A DNA stretch of 64,000 nucleotides, taken from NCBI GenBank assembly GCA_934717855.1, contig CAKUZI010000004.1, positions 124,001 to 188,000 on the forward strand, given 5' to 3'. The DNA comes from an uncultured Candidatus Melainabacteria bacterium. GTDB lineage: Bacteria > Cyanobacteriota > Vampirovibrionia > Gastranaerophilales > Gastranaerophilaceae. The translations under genes and the position numbers were made by a program. Below the pieces are notes generated by a model, which had not been told where the DNA came from, ran no database searches, and saw only the letters and a program-made list of their open reading frames with translations. Numbering within the stretch: the first letter of the stretch is position 1; each line of letters starts with the position of its first letter. Positions 16,644-24,563 of this stretch are shown in pieces.

Positions 16644-18119
16644 ATGATTTTCTCAAGTTCATTTAACAACATATATCCAAATTTACCAGCTTACTGGGCA
16701 CTAGGAGACAGAGCTGGAAGCATAACAGGCTTAGGTGGAAATGTTAATGATACAAGATATTTTACACGTCCTACTGGTTATCCACCAATGGTTTATTCAT
16801 TAGCTACTCAATTTGAAAATAATGGAGGGTACTATTGTAATCCTTTGTTTATCGGTACGGATTTAACTCAAGGTATGTCTACAGATCCGGCTTTAACGCA
16901 AAAAGGTAATACAATGGCTTGGAACTGGGGATTTCAACAAGGTTTGGTTTGCAGATTGTCTAATGTTGTAAGTAATTTAACTAGCATTGAATCTCAAATT
17001 TCAAGTGTTATGAAATCTGATAAATTGACTGATGCTCAAAAATCAAAATTGCAAGCTATTTTAGATAGAATTGCAAGATTAAAAGAACAAATTAATAAAG
17101 CAGCTTCTTCTGGAAACTTGAAAGCTGAAGATGTTGAAGCAATTCAAGGCCAAGTAAAAGAATTGATTGACAAGGCATCTAAAACAGCAGAAGGCGTAAT
17201 GAAGGAAGTTCAAGACTCTGCAGATTCAAAAGAAGCGGACGATGCTTCTGGATCTGATGATGATACAGAAACAACGCCTTCTGGAAAAGTTGATCCTAAA
17301 ACTGAAGTAGCTAAAAAACAAAAAGAATTAAATGCTAAAGCAGTAGATATTTGCCAAGATATTTATACTGGCACAATTGGTAATTCTTTTAGAGCAGATT
17401 ATAAAAAAGTTAACAGTGGTGTAAGCCAAATTAACAAAGAAAATGTTGCAAGTGTTTTGAATACTTGGGACAAACAATATGCTAAGAACGGAAAAGGTTT
17501 GATAGAAACATTATTCAATCAAGAATGGTGTTGGAATGATTCTCTTGCTAAGAATCCAACACCTGGAGAAAAAATTGCAAACCCAGGCAATAACAACATG
17601 AATATTATTTGGAATATCGTAGCATGTCTTGACCAAAGAGCTAAAGAATTAGGTATTAAAGAAGATTTGGCTGGCCAATTTGCAGTTGCTTATGATGAAT
17701 TAGATGATACTTTTGTTGATGAAAAAGCTGTTCAAGATGCAGTAGCAACTATTCAAAAAGCAATTTCTGAAAAAGAAGCAGAAAAAGCTTCAGAAGCTTC
17801 TGACAAAGAAGTTGCTGAAAAAGAAAAAGCTGATAAAGCAAACAAAAAGAACAAAGCTGAAGAAAAGGAAAAAACAGAAAATACTAAAAAAGAAACAGAA
17901 GCTAAAAAGTTGTTCTTAAGCGATATGCGCGAAATCTTAAAAGATGACAATGCAGAAGTTTCAGATAAAGTTGAATACAAAGACGGCGAATTTGTTGTAA
18001 GAGTTGAAGGTCAAAACTATTATGGTTCAACATATAAAGAATTGGCAAAAGCTCTTAAAGAAGCAGGTTACAAACCGGAAGAATATTTGAAAAAGAAAGC
18101 CGTAAATACAAAAGCTTAG
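16644..18119 (+). CDS. Large coiled-coil protein of unknown function
   Basis: I do not recognise this 491-aa protein. The start is fixed by AAGGGGATTGGAAAA before ATG 16644. Residues 1-110 are rich in Asn, Gly and aromatics (MIFSSSFNNIYPNLPAYWAL, NGGYYCNPLFIGTDLTQG) without a signal peptide. Coiled coil follows (LQAILDRIARLKEQINKA, IQGQVKELIDKA), then an acidic Ser/Asp linker (DSADSKEADDASGSDDDTET), a middle domain (NTWDKQYAKNGKGLIETLF), a long Lys/Glu/Ala helix and a C-terminal domain (VRVEGQNYYGSTYKELAKAL). It is probably a lineage-specific structural or surface-linked protein. Two terminators follow it. Confidence 0.78.
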   Translation: MIFSSSFNNIYPNLPAYWALGDRAGSITGLGGNVNDTRYFTRPTGYPPMVYSLATQFENNGGYYCNPLFIGTDLTQGMSTDPALTQKGNTMAWNWGFQQGLVCRLSNVVSNLTSIESQISSVMKSDKLTDAQKSKLQAILDRIARLKEQINKAASSGNLKAEDVEAIQGQVKELIDKASKTAEGVMKEVQDSADSKEADDASGSDDDTETTPSGKVDPKTEVAKKQKELNAKAVDICQDIYTGTIGNSFRADYKKVNSGVSQINKENVASVLNTWDKQYAKNGKGLIETLFNQEWCWNDSLAKNPTPGEKIANPGNNNMNIIWNIVACLDQRAKELGIKEDLAGQFAVAYDELDDTFVDEKAVQDAVATIQKAISEKEAEKASEASDKEVAEKEKADKANKKNKAEEKEKTENTKKETEAKKLFLSDMREILKDDNAEVSDKVEYKDGEFVVRVEGQNYYGSTYKELAKALKEAGYKPEEYLKKKAVNTKA

Positions 18120-18195
18120 AAAAGACTTAATTAATGATTCCTCATATTTGGTAGAAAACGTAGAAGAAATTAGTAGGTTAATGTGTGAAAATTAT

Positions 18196-18222
18196 GTCCC
18201 CACAACAGGGGACTTTTTCTTT
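18196..18222 (+). terminator. Rho-independent terminator of the coiled-coil gene
   Basis: GTCCCC (18196-18201) pairs with GGGGAC (18208-18213), followed by TTTTTCTTT. It lies 77 nt after the stop of the 491-aa gene. Confidence 0.85.
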
Positions 18223-18225
18223 GCA

Positions 18226-18268
18226 ATAAAAAATCCTTTCCACGGTTAAAGAAAGGACTTTTTATTTA
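18226..18268. terminator. Bidirectional hairpin terminator
   Basis: TCCTTTC (18234-18240) and GAAAGGA (18251-18257) form a stem flanked by AAAAAA on the left and CTTTTTATTT on the right. It can end transcripts from both sides, namely the coiled-coil gene and the small minus-strand gene at 18344. Confidence 0.7.
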
Positions 18269-18343
18269 TGAATTAATACTTATCAACATTATTTATGGTG
18301 TAAGTTTTGGGGTAATGTGCGACAGCGAAGCAGAGTTCAGAAA

Positions 18344-18631
18344 CTATCCCATAAATGCGATATGTTTCTGACTTTTTCTTGCTCTGTCGTAGTCAGGTGA
18401 AAATAGTATATTATAAGTCTTGCGAAGCTTTGCCCCTAGAGCTTTGAACATGTTAGGATTTTGAACCATGTCTGCTTTTTGGGTACGACTTAAGTCGTTT
18501 TCAAAGTTGATTTTCGCATTTGGGTTTTGTAGTGATAAAATCGCTACATTCGGGGTTATATTATTAAGATTGCCTTCTCCAAAAGAGATAGGTCTAATTG
18601 AATTTAATTTTACTGGATTAATTGTGATCAT
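18344..18631 (-). CDS. Small protein of unknown function with an ISFG motif
   Basis: I do not recognise this 95-aa protein. The start is ATG 18631, set by a near-ideal AAAGGAGG seven bases upstream. The N-terminus MITINPVKLNSIRPISFGEG resembles the N-terminal Sxx-SFxG pattern seen in two large proteins of this window (see findings). The rest has LSLQNPNAKINFENDLSRTQ and ends basic (YDRARKSQKHIAFMG). There is no membrane segment. It is probably monocistronic, with its own strong promoter and repeated motifs in its 5' leader. Confidence 0.72.
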   Translation of the reverse strand: MITINPVKLNSIRPISFGEGNLNNITPNVAILSLQNPNAKINFENDLSRTQKADMVQNPNMFKALGAKLRKTYNILFSPDYDRARKSQKHIAFMG

Positions 18632-18660
18632 TTTAGTTCCTCCTTTCGAGGTTTTTGTTA

Positions 18661-18693
18661 TTAAGTGTTTGTTTAACACTTCATTTAACACTT
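18661..18693 (-). promoter_or_regulatory. Three 9-bp repeats in the leader of the 95-aa gene
   Basis: TTAAGTGTT (18661-18669), TTAACACTT (18673-18681) and TTAACACTT (18685-18693) follow each other at an exact 12-base period, just after the -10 box. In RNA, the first two (plus-strand order) can form a 7-bp hairpin and the third can compete for pairing. This may be an operator array or an RNA switch. Confidence 0.45.
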
Positions 18694-18695
18694 TT

Positions 18696-18724
18696 ACTAT
18701 AAACCATAACGAATTATTTGTCAA
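18696..18724 (-). promoter_or_regulatory. Strong sigma-70-type promoter of the 95-aa gene
   Basis: On the minus strand, TTGACA (18724-18719), a 17-bp spacer and TATAGT (18701-18696) form a near-consensus promoter 65 nt before ATG 18631. Confidence 0.75.
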
Positions 18725-18840
18725 CCCCTGCTATAAAGTTTTGTTAAGTAAGTGTAAAAGCCTCTAATAGCAATAGTTTTAAGATAAAGTGCAAAATATA
18801 CACTTGTTCTTTAAAAGAATTATTTTTATTGTGAATATGA
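18725..18840. other. Noncoding spacer, nothing recognised
   Basis: This is AT-rich spacer between the promoter of the 95-aa gene and the candidate small RNA. A weak plus-strand promoter (TTGTTC, 17 bp, TATTGT, about 18803-18831) could drive the small RNA. No open reading frame with a ribosome-binding site was seen. Confidence 0.4.
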
Positions 18841-19018
18841 TTATTTAGCATGCTCTATATTAGCTAATTTTATATTATCTAAGTGGTATTTGTATATTCC
18901 CTAGTTGGGCAATTGTAAAAGTGACACTTATTCCGTTTAATATATGTATTAAATCTTTTTCATACTTCCAGCTATTCTTAATTCCAATGAGCCCAATACT
19001 TTTGGGCTCTTTTTTTTG
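18841..19018 (+). ncRNA. Candidate small RNA ending in a strong terminator
   Basis: No gene reads into this interval on the plus strand, yet it ends in a textbook terminator: GAGCCCAA (18989-18996), a TACT loop, TTTGGGCTC (19001-19009) and an uninterrupted T8 or longer. Upstream, nested helices can form a rod: TAGCT (18861) with AGCTA (18970), TATATTA (18871) with TAATATA (18938), TAAGTG (18880) with CACTTA (18925), and CCC with GGG near 18900. The layout recalls 6S RNA, but I see no sequence proof. The 5' end is uncertain. Confidence 0.45.
18989..19018 (+). terminator. Rho-independent terminator of the candidate small RNA
   Basis: An 8-bp stem, GAGCCCAA with TTGGGCTC, is followed by a run of T's. 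It is one of the strongest terminators in the window. Confidence 0.88.
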
Positions 19019-19145
19019 TTATGCATGTTGCTACTTGGCACAACATTTGTTCTTAGTCCGGAGGTTGATGTATGGGCTGGTCTCTGTGGCAATATTGGTA
19101 CACTCCTTAGAATTCTAAGTTTAGCATATTTGTCAAACAAATAAA
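19019..19145. other. Noncoding spacer of unusually high GC content
   Basis: This interval is visibly richer in G and C than the surrounding spacers. It contains a perfect palindrome, CTTAGAATTCTAAG (19106-19119), and possible long-range pairing of TTGCTAC (near 19028) with GTGGCAA (near 19086). The small minus-strand reading frame across it has no ribosome-binding site and no recognisable product. Confidence 0.4.
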
Positions 19146-19987
19146 TTAAAACCTTACTGGATAATTATTCGGAACTTTCCAGTTGTTTTTTATAATGACA
19201 GCAGAGCATGCTTCGCCGATAATTTTCCCGTTGGCATCGCTGGAGGTAAGAGAACATCCTCCTCTCGGACACTTTCTGCCATCAAGTAACGTTTCAATAG
19301 TTTGGTTTATGTGGGGTGCTCCATCTGCACACTCTGAGCCTGCGATTAAAGGGTTTCCTTTAGCTTTATACCATCCGGATACTGCGACACCGTTTAATAT
19401 CTGGAAATAAAAAACATCTTTTCCTATTTTGCTCTCCCCCTTAGATGGTCCATCTATGTCAATATAAATTTGAGCCACAGCATTATTGAATGTCCTAATT
19501 CCAATGGATGAACCGTTTGTAAGAATAAATTTATAATAGTAATTTGGTGTGAATCCTCCTGGAAAACTATAACTGCCATTTAATTGTTGCCATCCATCTT
19601 CTCCGTTTGGCATAGATTTAAAGCAACCTTTCTTACGACTAAACTTTCCACAAACTTTTGTTGTTTTCAAGTATGGTAAAATATATGTTTCTGTAAATTT
19701 ATCAGTATCAGAAAAATCCCAATTTTGATATTCACCATTTTCTGCAACTGATTGTAATACGGCCTCATTCAAAATCGCAAAAGAGGATTTCAACTTATTA
19801 ACAGTAACACTTTTTTTGTAATTTTGGATTAATTGAGGTATCGTTAATGTTGCGACAACACCAATTATGCCAAGGGTGATTAATACCTCTGACAATGTGA
19901 ATGCTATTTTATGTGTGTGTTTCCTGTGAATTACGCGCGTAATACCATTGGGGGGGGGGCAACCATTGAACTATTATTAAAATCCAT
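19146..19987 (-). CDS. Type IV prepilin-like protein 2, split by a 10-base homopolymer
   Basis: The body (19895 to 19146) encodes FTLSEVLITLGIIGVVATL followed by a Cys-containing globular domain (KVCGKFSRKKGCFKS, GSECADG, GRKCPRGGCSLTSSDANG) like that of prepilin 1. That frame has no start codon before the leader except a TTG inside it. The only start with a good ribosome-binding site (AGGAGG then ATG 19987) reads MDFNNSSMVAPPP and then runs off frame. The cause is a tract of 10 C's (19950-19959, G on the plus strand), after which it stops at residue 18. One more C would give a 280-aa prepilin with a basic leader (RVIHRKHTHKIA). Either the gene is phase-variable and OFF, or the tract is misread. 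It lies 19 nt after lysC. Confidence 0.8.
19950..19959. repeat. Homopolymer of 10 G (plus strand) inside a coding start
   Basis: This is the longest G or C run I saw in the window, in strong contrast to the AT-rich background. It sits 28 codon-bases after the ribosome-binding ATG of prepilin 2. Runs of 8, 11 or 14 restore the frame; 9 and 10 do not. Confidence 0.9.
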
Positions 19988-20006
19988 TGTTAATTCCTCC
20001 TAATTG

Positions 20007-21275
20007 TTAAACATCTGGTAAATCACCTTTAACATCTGCAATTTCAGTACTTTCTAAGTTAAAAGCTTTGTGCAAAGCTTTTACTGCTTGTTGTGCGTCG
20101 TTCTTTTCAACAAGACAGCTAATTTTAATCTCACTTGTCGAAATCATTTTAATGTTAATACCATGATCTGCAAGGGTTTCAAACATTGCAGATGCAACAC
20201 CCGGTCTGTCAATCATTCCGGCTCCGACTATTGAAACCTTTGCAATGTCTTTGTTTACTTGAATGTCTCCGGTCGCACCAATTTCTGATTTTAGTGCGTT
20301 TAATGCATCAACAGTTTTATCTAAGTCGCTTGAATCAATAGTGAAAGCTATATCATTTGTGTTAGAAACTTTTCTTGCATAAGATTGAATAATCATGTCT
20401 ACAGAAATATTTTCTTTAGCCAATCTGCTGAATATTTTTGCTGCAACCCCAGGTTTATCAGGAACATCACATACAACTATTCTCGCTTGTGATAAATCAG
20501 ATGCCACGCCTGTTACCGGTTTATATATTTCCATTTTTTCGACTCCTAAAATTAAAGTACCTAAATTGTCTAATTTAAAACTGCTTCTCACGCGCATTGG
20601 AACGTTAAATTGTTTTGCAGTTTCAACGCTTCTTGGGTGTAAAACGTTTGCTCCGGCATGTGCAAGTTCCAACATTTCTTCGTAAGAAATTTCGTCTAAT
20701 CTTGATGCGTTTGGAACAATTCTTGGGTCTGTAGTATAAACCCCCTCTACGTCTGTATAAATATCACATCTTTCTGCATTTAAAGCTGCTGCTAATGCAA
20801 CTGCAGATGTGTCAGAACCACCTCTGCCAAGAGTTGTAATTTCTCCGTTTTCAGTTACGCCTTGGAACCCTGCAACAACGATGATTTTACCCTCTTTTAA
20901 GTTTTCTTTAAGCTTTTCCGTTTTAATATCAATAATTCGAGCTTTAGAATGAACATTTTCTGTCATGATACCGACTTGCATTGCGTTGAAACTTACAGCA
21001 TTATAGCCTTGGGCTTGAATAGCCATAGCTAAAAGCGCGATAGAAACTCCCTCGCCGGTAGAAAGAAGCATGTCCATTTCTCTGCCTGACGGGTTGTCGC
21101 TTAAATCTTTTGCCATTTTTACAAGGTAATCCGTTGTGTGTCCCATAGCTGAAACTACGACTACAACGTCATTTCCATTTTGTTTTTCCCTAATAACTGT
21201 TTTGGCTACATTTTTTATTTTTTCGGTGTCTGCAACAGATGTTCCACCAAATTTTTGAACTATAATCTTTTTCAA
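20007..21275 (-). CDS. lysC: Aspartate kinase
   Basis: This 422-aa protein phosphorylates L-aspartate, the entry step to lysine, threonine, methionine and diaminopimelate. The amino-acid kinase domain shows KKIIVQKFGGTSVAD at the N-terminus, STGEGVSIALLA and GRGGSDTSAVALAAAL. Two C-terminal ACT domains follow (DVPDKPGVAAKIFSRLAKEN, then GAGMIDRPGVASAMFETLA) for feedback control. The length is that of the single-chain bacterial type. The start is TTG 21275, because it aligns with the canonical N-terminus; no ATG is available. It lies just after the TPR gene and 19 nt before prepilin 2. Confidence 0.96.
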   Translation of the reverse strand: MKKIIVQKFGGTSVADTEKIKNVAKTVIREKQNGNDVVVVVSAMGHTTDYLVKMAKDLSDNPSGREMDMLLSTGEGVSIALLAMAIQAQGYNAVSFNAMQVGIMTENVHSKARIIDIKTEKLKENLKEGKIIVVAGFQGVTENGEITTLGRGGSDTSAVALAAALNAERCDIYTDVEGVYTTDPRIVPNASRLDEISYEEMLELAHAGANVLHPRSVETAKQFNVPMRVRSSFKLDNLGTLILGVEKMEIYKPVTGVASDLSQARIVVCDVPDKPGVAAKIFSRLAKENISVDMIIQSYARKVSNTNDIAFTIDSSDLDKTVDALNALKSEIGATGDIQVNKDIAKVSIVGAGMIDRPGVASAMFETLADHGINIKMISTSEIKISCLVEKNDAQQAVKALHKAFNLESTEIADVKGDLPDV

Positions 21276-21278
21276 AAT

Positions 21279-22772
21279 CTATTCTCTTTCTGAAAAGTCG
21301 GCTAAAAGCTTTTCTAATTCAAGCTTTTGCTCAGGGTACTCAAACAATTCCTGCGCGATTTTTTCAATTGTTTCTGCGTATGAAATTGTTTCTTTTATAT
21401 TATATTCACAAACGTTAGCTTTGACAAGTACGTAACTAACATAAAACATCAAATTTAACATAACTATATTTTCAGGCTCTGATTTGAGTGCTTTTCTTAG
21501 TTTGCGTTGAGCTTCCAAAAAGTCGTTCTGTTGAATTAAATATTTTGCGTAATCCGCAAAAGCTTTGATATAATGTGGGTTTAAACGAATTGCTGTTTCG
21601 AAATATTCCTTAACTTTTGTGTCGTTGCTCTGTTTTTCGTAACATTTTGCCAAATAATATGCATTTGTACAATTTTCATCGTCAGAACGAAAATATTCTA
21701 TTGCAGATTGAATGTCTCCTGTTTCGTATGCAATAATCGCATAAACTTTTGGAACAAGCTTATCTTTTTGGGTTTTTTCTTTATTTTTTTCGAGTAAAGT
21801 TTTAGCTTCTTCAATTTCCCCGCATTCAGCACAACAAAAAGCTAAAAATGTTTGAATTTCAACGCTTTCAGCATCTAATTCCAAAGCTTTTAAAAGTTTT
21901 GTTTTGGCTTTATCCAGTTTGTTGAATTTTTCAAAACATTTACCCCATTCAAAATATAAAACCGCATTTCCGAGACCAAGTTTTTCTGCGTCAGAAAAAG
22001 CTTGGTTCATATTTTCAAAATCAAACTTTTCTGTGTAAAGCTGGCCTAAAAGGATATATGCAGGCATCATTTTTTCATAAAAACCGATTGATTTTTTAGC
22101 ATAGTGAATTGCGCTGTCCAAGTCATCTTTAAGAGCTTTCAAGCGAGCATATTCAAATGTATTATTAGCATTTGGGCAAACATTTGCAAGGAACGAAAGT
22201 TTCATCTCGGCTTTGTCATACATTCCGAGTTTTATATCCATAACAGAGCCTAAAAATACCGCTGTGAAGTTATATTTGTTTGCTTTTGATGCTTCCATAA
22301 ATTTTGCTTGAGCAAGGGCAAATTCTCCTTGCTTCATTAAAGCCATTCCCCATCCGGTAAATGTATCACTGTTGTTTGGTTGGATTTTGTTAGCGTTTTC
22401 GAAAGATTTAATTGCGTTTTCGTATTTCCCAATTGTAACCAGTGCAAAGCCAAGTCTTTGCCATATTATTTTATCTTGAGGACTGATTTCTGCGGAAGTT
22501 TGGTAGGCTTCAACGCATTCTTCAAATTTTCCCAGTTTTTCGTAAACTGCACCAAGATATTTGTACACAAGGGCGTCTTTTTGTGGAAGTTCAAGTGCTT
22601 TGTGCAAAACCTCTTCGGCTTGTTTGTATTGCCCTTTTTCAATAAGAGCCTTTGCTCTGTTTACAAATGTATAAGACGGTAATGATTGAATTACTGTCTC
22701 TTCTCTGTATTTGTCAATAGAACTACTCAGATCTTTTACTTTTTCAATAATATTTTTTAACCAATCAGACAA
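21279..22772 (-). CDS. Large tetratricopeptide repeat protein
   Basis: This 497-aa protein is built of about a dozen TPR units, for example RAKALIEKGQYKQAEEVLHK, KYLGAVYEKLGKFEECVEAY, RLGFALVTIGKYENAIKSFE and WGMALMKQGEFALAQAKF. It starts at TTG 22772 with GAGG upstream (MSDWLKNIIEKVKDLSS). There is no signal peptide or membrane span. It overlaps the end of the phosphatase gene by 16 bp and ends 3 nt before lysC, so these three genes look like one transcript. It is probably a scaffold; partners are unknown. Confidence 0.9.
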   Translation of the reverse strand: MSDWLKNIIEKVKDLSSSIDKYREETVIQSLPSYTFVNRAKALIEKGQYKQAEEVLHKALELPQKDALVYKYLGAVYEKLGKFEECVEAYQTSAEISPQDKIIWQRLGFALVTIGKYENAIKSFENANKIQPNNSDTFTGWGMALMKQGEFALAQAKFMEASKANKYNFTAVFLGSVMDIKLGMYDKAEMKLSFLANVCPNANNTFEYARLKALKDDLDSAIHYAKKSIGFYEKMMPAYILLGQLYTEKFDFENMNQAFSDAEKLGLGNAVLYFEWGKCFEKFNKLDKAKTKLLKALELDAESVEIQTFLAFCCAECGEIEEAKTLLEKNKEKTQKDKLVPKVYAIIAYETGDIQSAIEYFRSDDENCTNAYYLAKCYEKQSNDTKVKEYFETAIRLNPHYIKAFADYAKYLIQQNDFLEAQRKLRKALKSEPENIVMLNLMFYVSYVLVKANVCEYNIKETISYAETIEKIAQELFEYPEQKLELEKLLADFSERE

Positions 22773-23233
22773 TCCGCTACCTCTCTAAAAGCTCCATTCC
22801 CTGCAGAATTTTCAGTTATTTGAATATTTTCAACTGCTTTAACTTTTTCAACTGCATGAGGAACTGTAATTTTATATTTTGCAAAATTCAAACATTCCAA
22901 ATCGTTAATGTCATCTCCAATGTATACAAATTCTTCCTTAGATAAATTGTACTTTTCAACAATGTTTTTTAAAACTTCAATTTTAATGCGAATATTTTGG
23001 TGAACTTCTTCTACTTGAAATTTTTTTGCAAGAATTTCAATTGCTTTATTTTTTTCTCCTGAAATTATTCCTATTTTATAATCGTTTTTTCTTAAAATAG
23101 AAAAAGCCATGACATCTTTAAAGTTCAATCGGCGAGAAAAATTTCCGTCATCAGAAATATAGACACAATTATCAGTGACAATCCCGTCGAAATCAGTTAT
23201 AATCATTTTAATTGTTTTTGGTAATTTAAGCAT
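22757..23233 (-). CDS. KdsC-like HAD phosphatase
   Basis: This protein of about 158 aa is a C0-type HAD enzyme. Motif I is ITDFDGIVTDNCVYISDDG, then GIISGEKNKAIEILAKKF, VEEVHQNIRIKIEVL and motif III/IV GDDINDLECL. This is the KdsC pattern (3-deoxy-manno-octulosonate 8-phosphate phosphatase), and such enzymes form tetramers without a cap domain. CMP-sugar related HAD proteins look the same, so the substrate is open. I start it at ATG 23233; TTG 23239 has GAGG at a better distance and is a real alternative. Its start region overlaps the divergent kinase promoter. Confidence 0.82.
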   Translation of the reverse strand: MLKLPKTIKMIITDFDGIVTDNCVYISDDGNFSRRLNFKDVMAFSILRKNDYKIGIISGEKNKAIEILAKKFQVEEVHQNIRIKIEVLKNIVEKYNLSKEEFVYIGDDINDLECLNFAKYKITVPHAVEKVKAVENIQITENSAGNGAFREVADCLIG

Positions 23234-23261
23234 ATACAAAACGCCTCTTATCTGCTATAAT
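23233..23261 (+). promoter_or_regulatory. Promoter of the first histidine kinase gene
   Basis: TATAAT at 23256-23261 with a weak -35 (TATACA, 23233-23238) at 17-bp spacing stands 28 nt before ATG 23289. It overlaps the start codon of the divergent phosphatase gene. Confidence 0.55.
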
Positions 23262-23288
23262 TGTACCATAAAGAGAGAGGGGAAATAC

Positions 23289-24560
23289 ATGCTTTGGTAT
23301 TTGTTGAATTTAAGCATTATATTGGTATTTATAGTATTGTTTTTGATTACGAGACAAACAAATAAAAGATGGTCAAAGATTAACGATTATTTGGGAATGG
23401 TTACAAATACCGTAAATTCAGTCAGATATGGTAATTTGTCAACTAAAATTGAAGAAATTAACCATCCGACATACCAAAATGTTACTGATAGTATTAACCG
23501 AATGGTTGAAACTCTTAATGATAGAGAAAAAATGATTGTAGAATATCAAAACGAGCTTATGCGTCAAAATAAATTGTTGGAGTCTGTTATCAATTCTCTT
23601 TCTGACGGAATTTTAATTATAAATGAAAAACATAATATCTTGCGTGCAACTCCACAAATCAGTGAATGGTTTGGAGCAAAAGGACAGGAAATTATCGGTA
23701 CAAATGTATTTGAACATATTCAAATTAGTGACGATACACCGATTGAAAGAACAAAAAATAAAGATGTTTTTATTAAACATACTCCGACAAATAATTTTAT
23801 AATGCAGGCAATAAAATTGTCCTTAGATGATGATAAAAAACGTTATGTAATTTTGATTAAAGATGTTACAAATGAACGTGAAATTGAAACATTAAAAGAA
23901 GATTTTGTTGCGACATTGACTCATGACTTGAAAGTGCCTATTGTTGCAGAATCCAATATTATTAATTTCTTGTTGAATGGAACTTTTGGTGAGATTTCTG
24001 AAAAACAAGAAGTTGCACTTAACAATATGAAAAAATCCAATCAGGAACTTGTTGAACTTGTACAAATAATTCTTGAAACATACAAAATTAAAGAGACTGG
24101 TATAAAGTTGTTAAAAGAAAATATTATGCTGAACGGTTTTATTTCTGAAATTGTAGAAAGTACGCAACCAATTGCAAATAATTCAAAAATTACAATTCAT
24201 TTTACTCCGTCAAGAGATATAAAAGTTACGGCAGATCTGTTGCAACTAGAAAGGGTAATAAAAAATTTAATCTCAAATGCTATTTCTCACAGCAACACAA
24301 AAGACCGAATTGATATAAAAACAGGTGAAATTCCAGGTTTTATAACTATTTCTGTAATTGACTACGGACAAGGTATTCCACCAAAAGAATTGAAAATGAT
24401 ATTTAATAAATATTATTCAGCCGCGAAAAAATTTCGTAAAATCGGAACCGGTTTGGGACTTTATTTGTCACAACAAATAATCAAGTCTCATGGCGGAGAA
24501 ATTACGGTTGAAAGTGTCGAAAATGTTCGAACAGAGTTCTGCATAAAATTGCCGTTGTAA
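23289..24560 (+). CDS. Membrane sensor histidine kinase with PAS domain
   Basis: This 423-aa protein starts at ATG 23289 with AGAGAGGGG upstream. It has one N-terminal membrane helix (LLNLSIILVFIVLFLITRQ) and a short linker. Next come a PAS-like domain (INSLSDGILIINEKHNILRA) and the dimerisation box with phosphoacceptor His211 (FVATLTHDLKVPIVAE). The ATPase domain follows: N box LISNAISHSN, G1 DYGQGIPPKEL and G2 GTGLGLYLSQQII. It should autophosphorylate and pass phosphate to a response regulator. No regulator gene lies nearby, so it is an orphan. There is no obvious periplasmic sensing loop, so sensing is probably through PAS or the membrane. Confidence 0.92.
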   Translation: MLWYLLNLSIILVFIVLFLITRQTNKRWSKINDYLGMVTNTVNSVRYGNLSTKIEEINHPTYQNVTDSINRMVETLNDREKMIVEYQNELMRQNKLLESVINSLSDGILIINEKHNILRATPQISEWFGAKGQEIIGTNVFEHIQISDDTPIERTKNKDVFIKHTPTNNFIMQAIKLSLDDDKKRYVILIKDVTNEREIETLKEDFVATLTHDLKVPIVAESNIINFLLNGTFGEISEKQEVALNNMKKSNQELVELVQIILETYKIKETGIKLLKENIMLNGFISEIVESTQPIANNSKITIHFTPSRDIKVTADLLQLERVIKNLISNAISHSNTKDRIDIKTGEIPGFITISVIDYGQGIPPKELKMIFNKYYSAAKKFRKIGTGLGLYLSQQIIKSHGGEITVESVENVRTEFCIKLPL

Positions 24561-24563
24561 GGA

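Noticed and set aside
19019..19110. SRP RNA (ffs) because of a TCCGGAGG stretch
   Set aside because: The universal GGUCCGGAAGGAAGCAGCC loop is not present; only a short chance resemblance.
18949..19140. Short minus-strand open frame in the noncoding interval
   Set aside because: No ribosome-binding site, no recognisable product, and it crosses a strong terminator.
19895..19987. Programmed ribosomal frameshifting at the C tract as a normal expression mode
   Set aside because: Possible in principle, but no stimulatory hairpin or internal ribosome-binding site is evident. DNA slippage or misread length explains it more simply.
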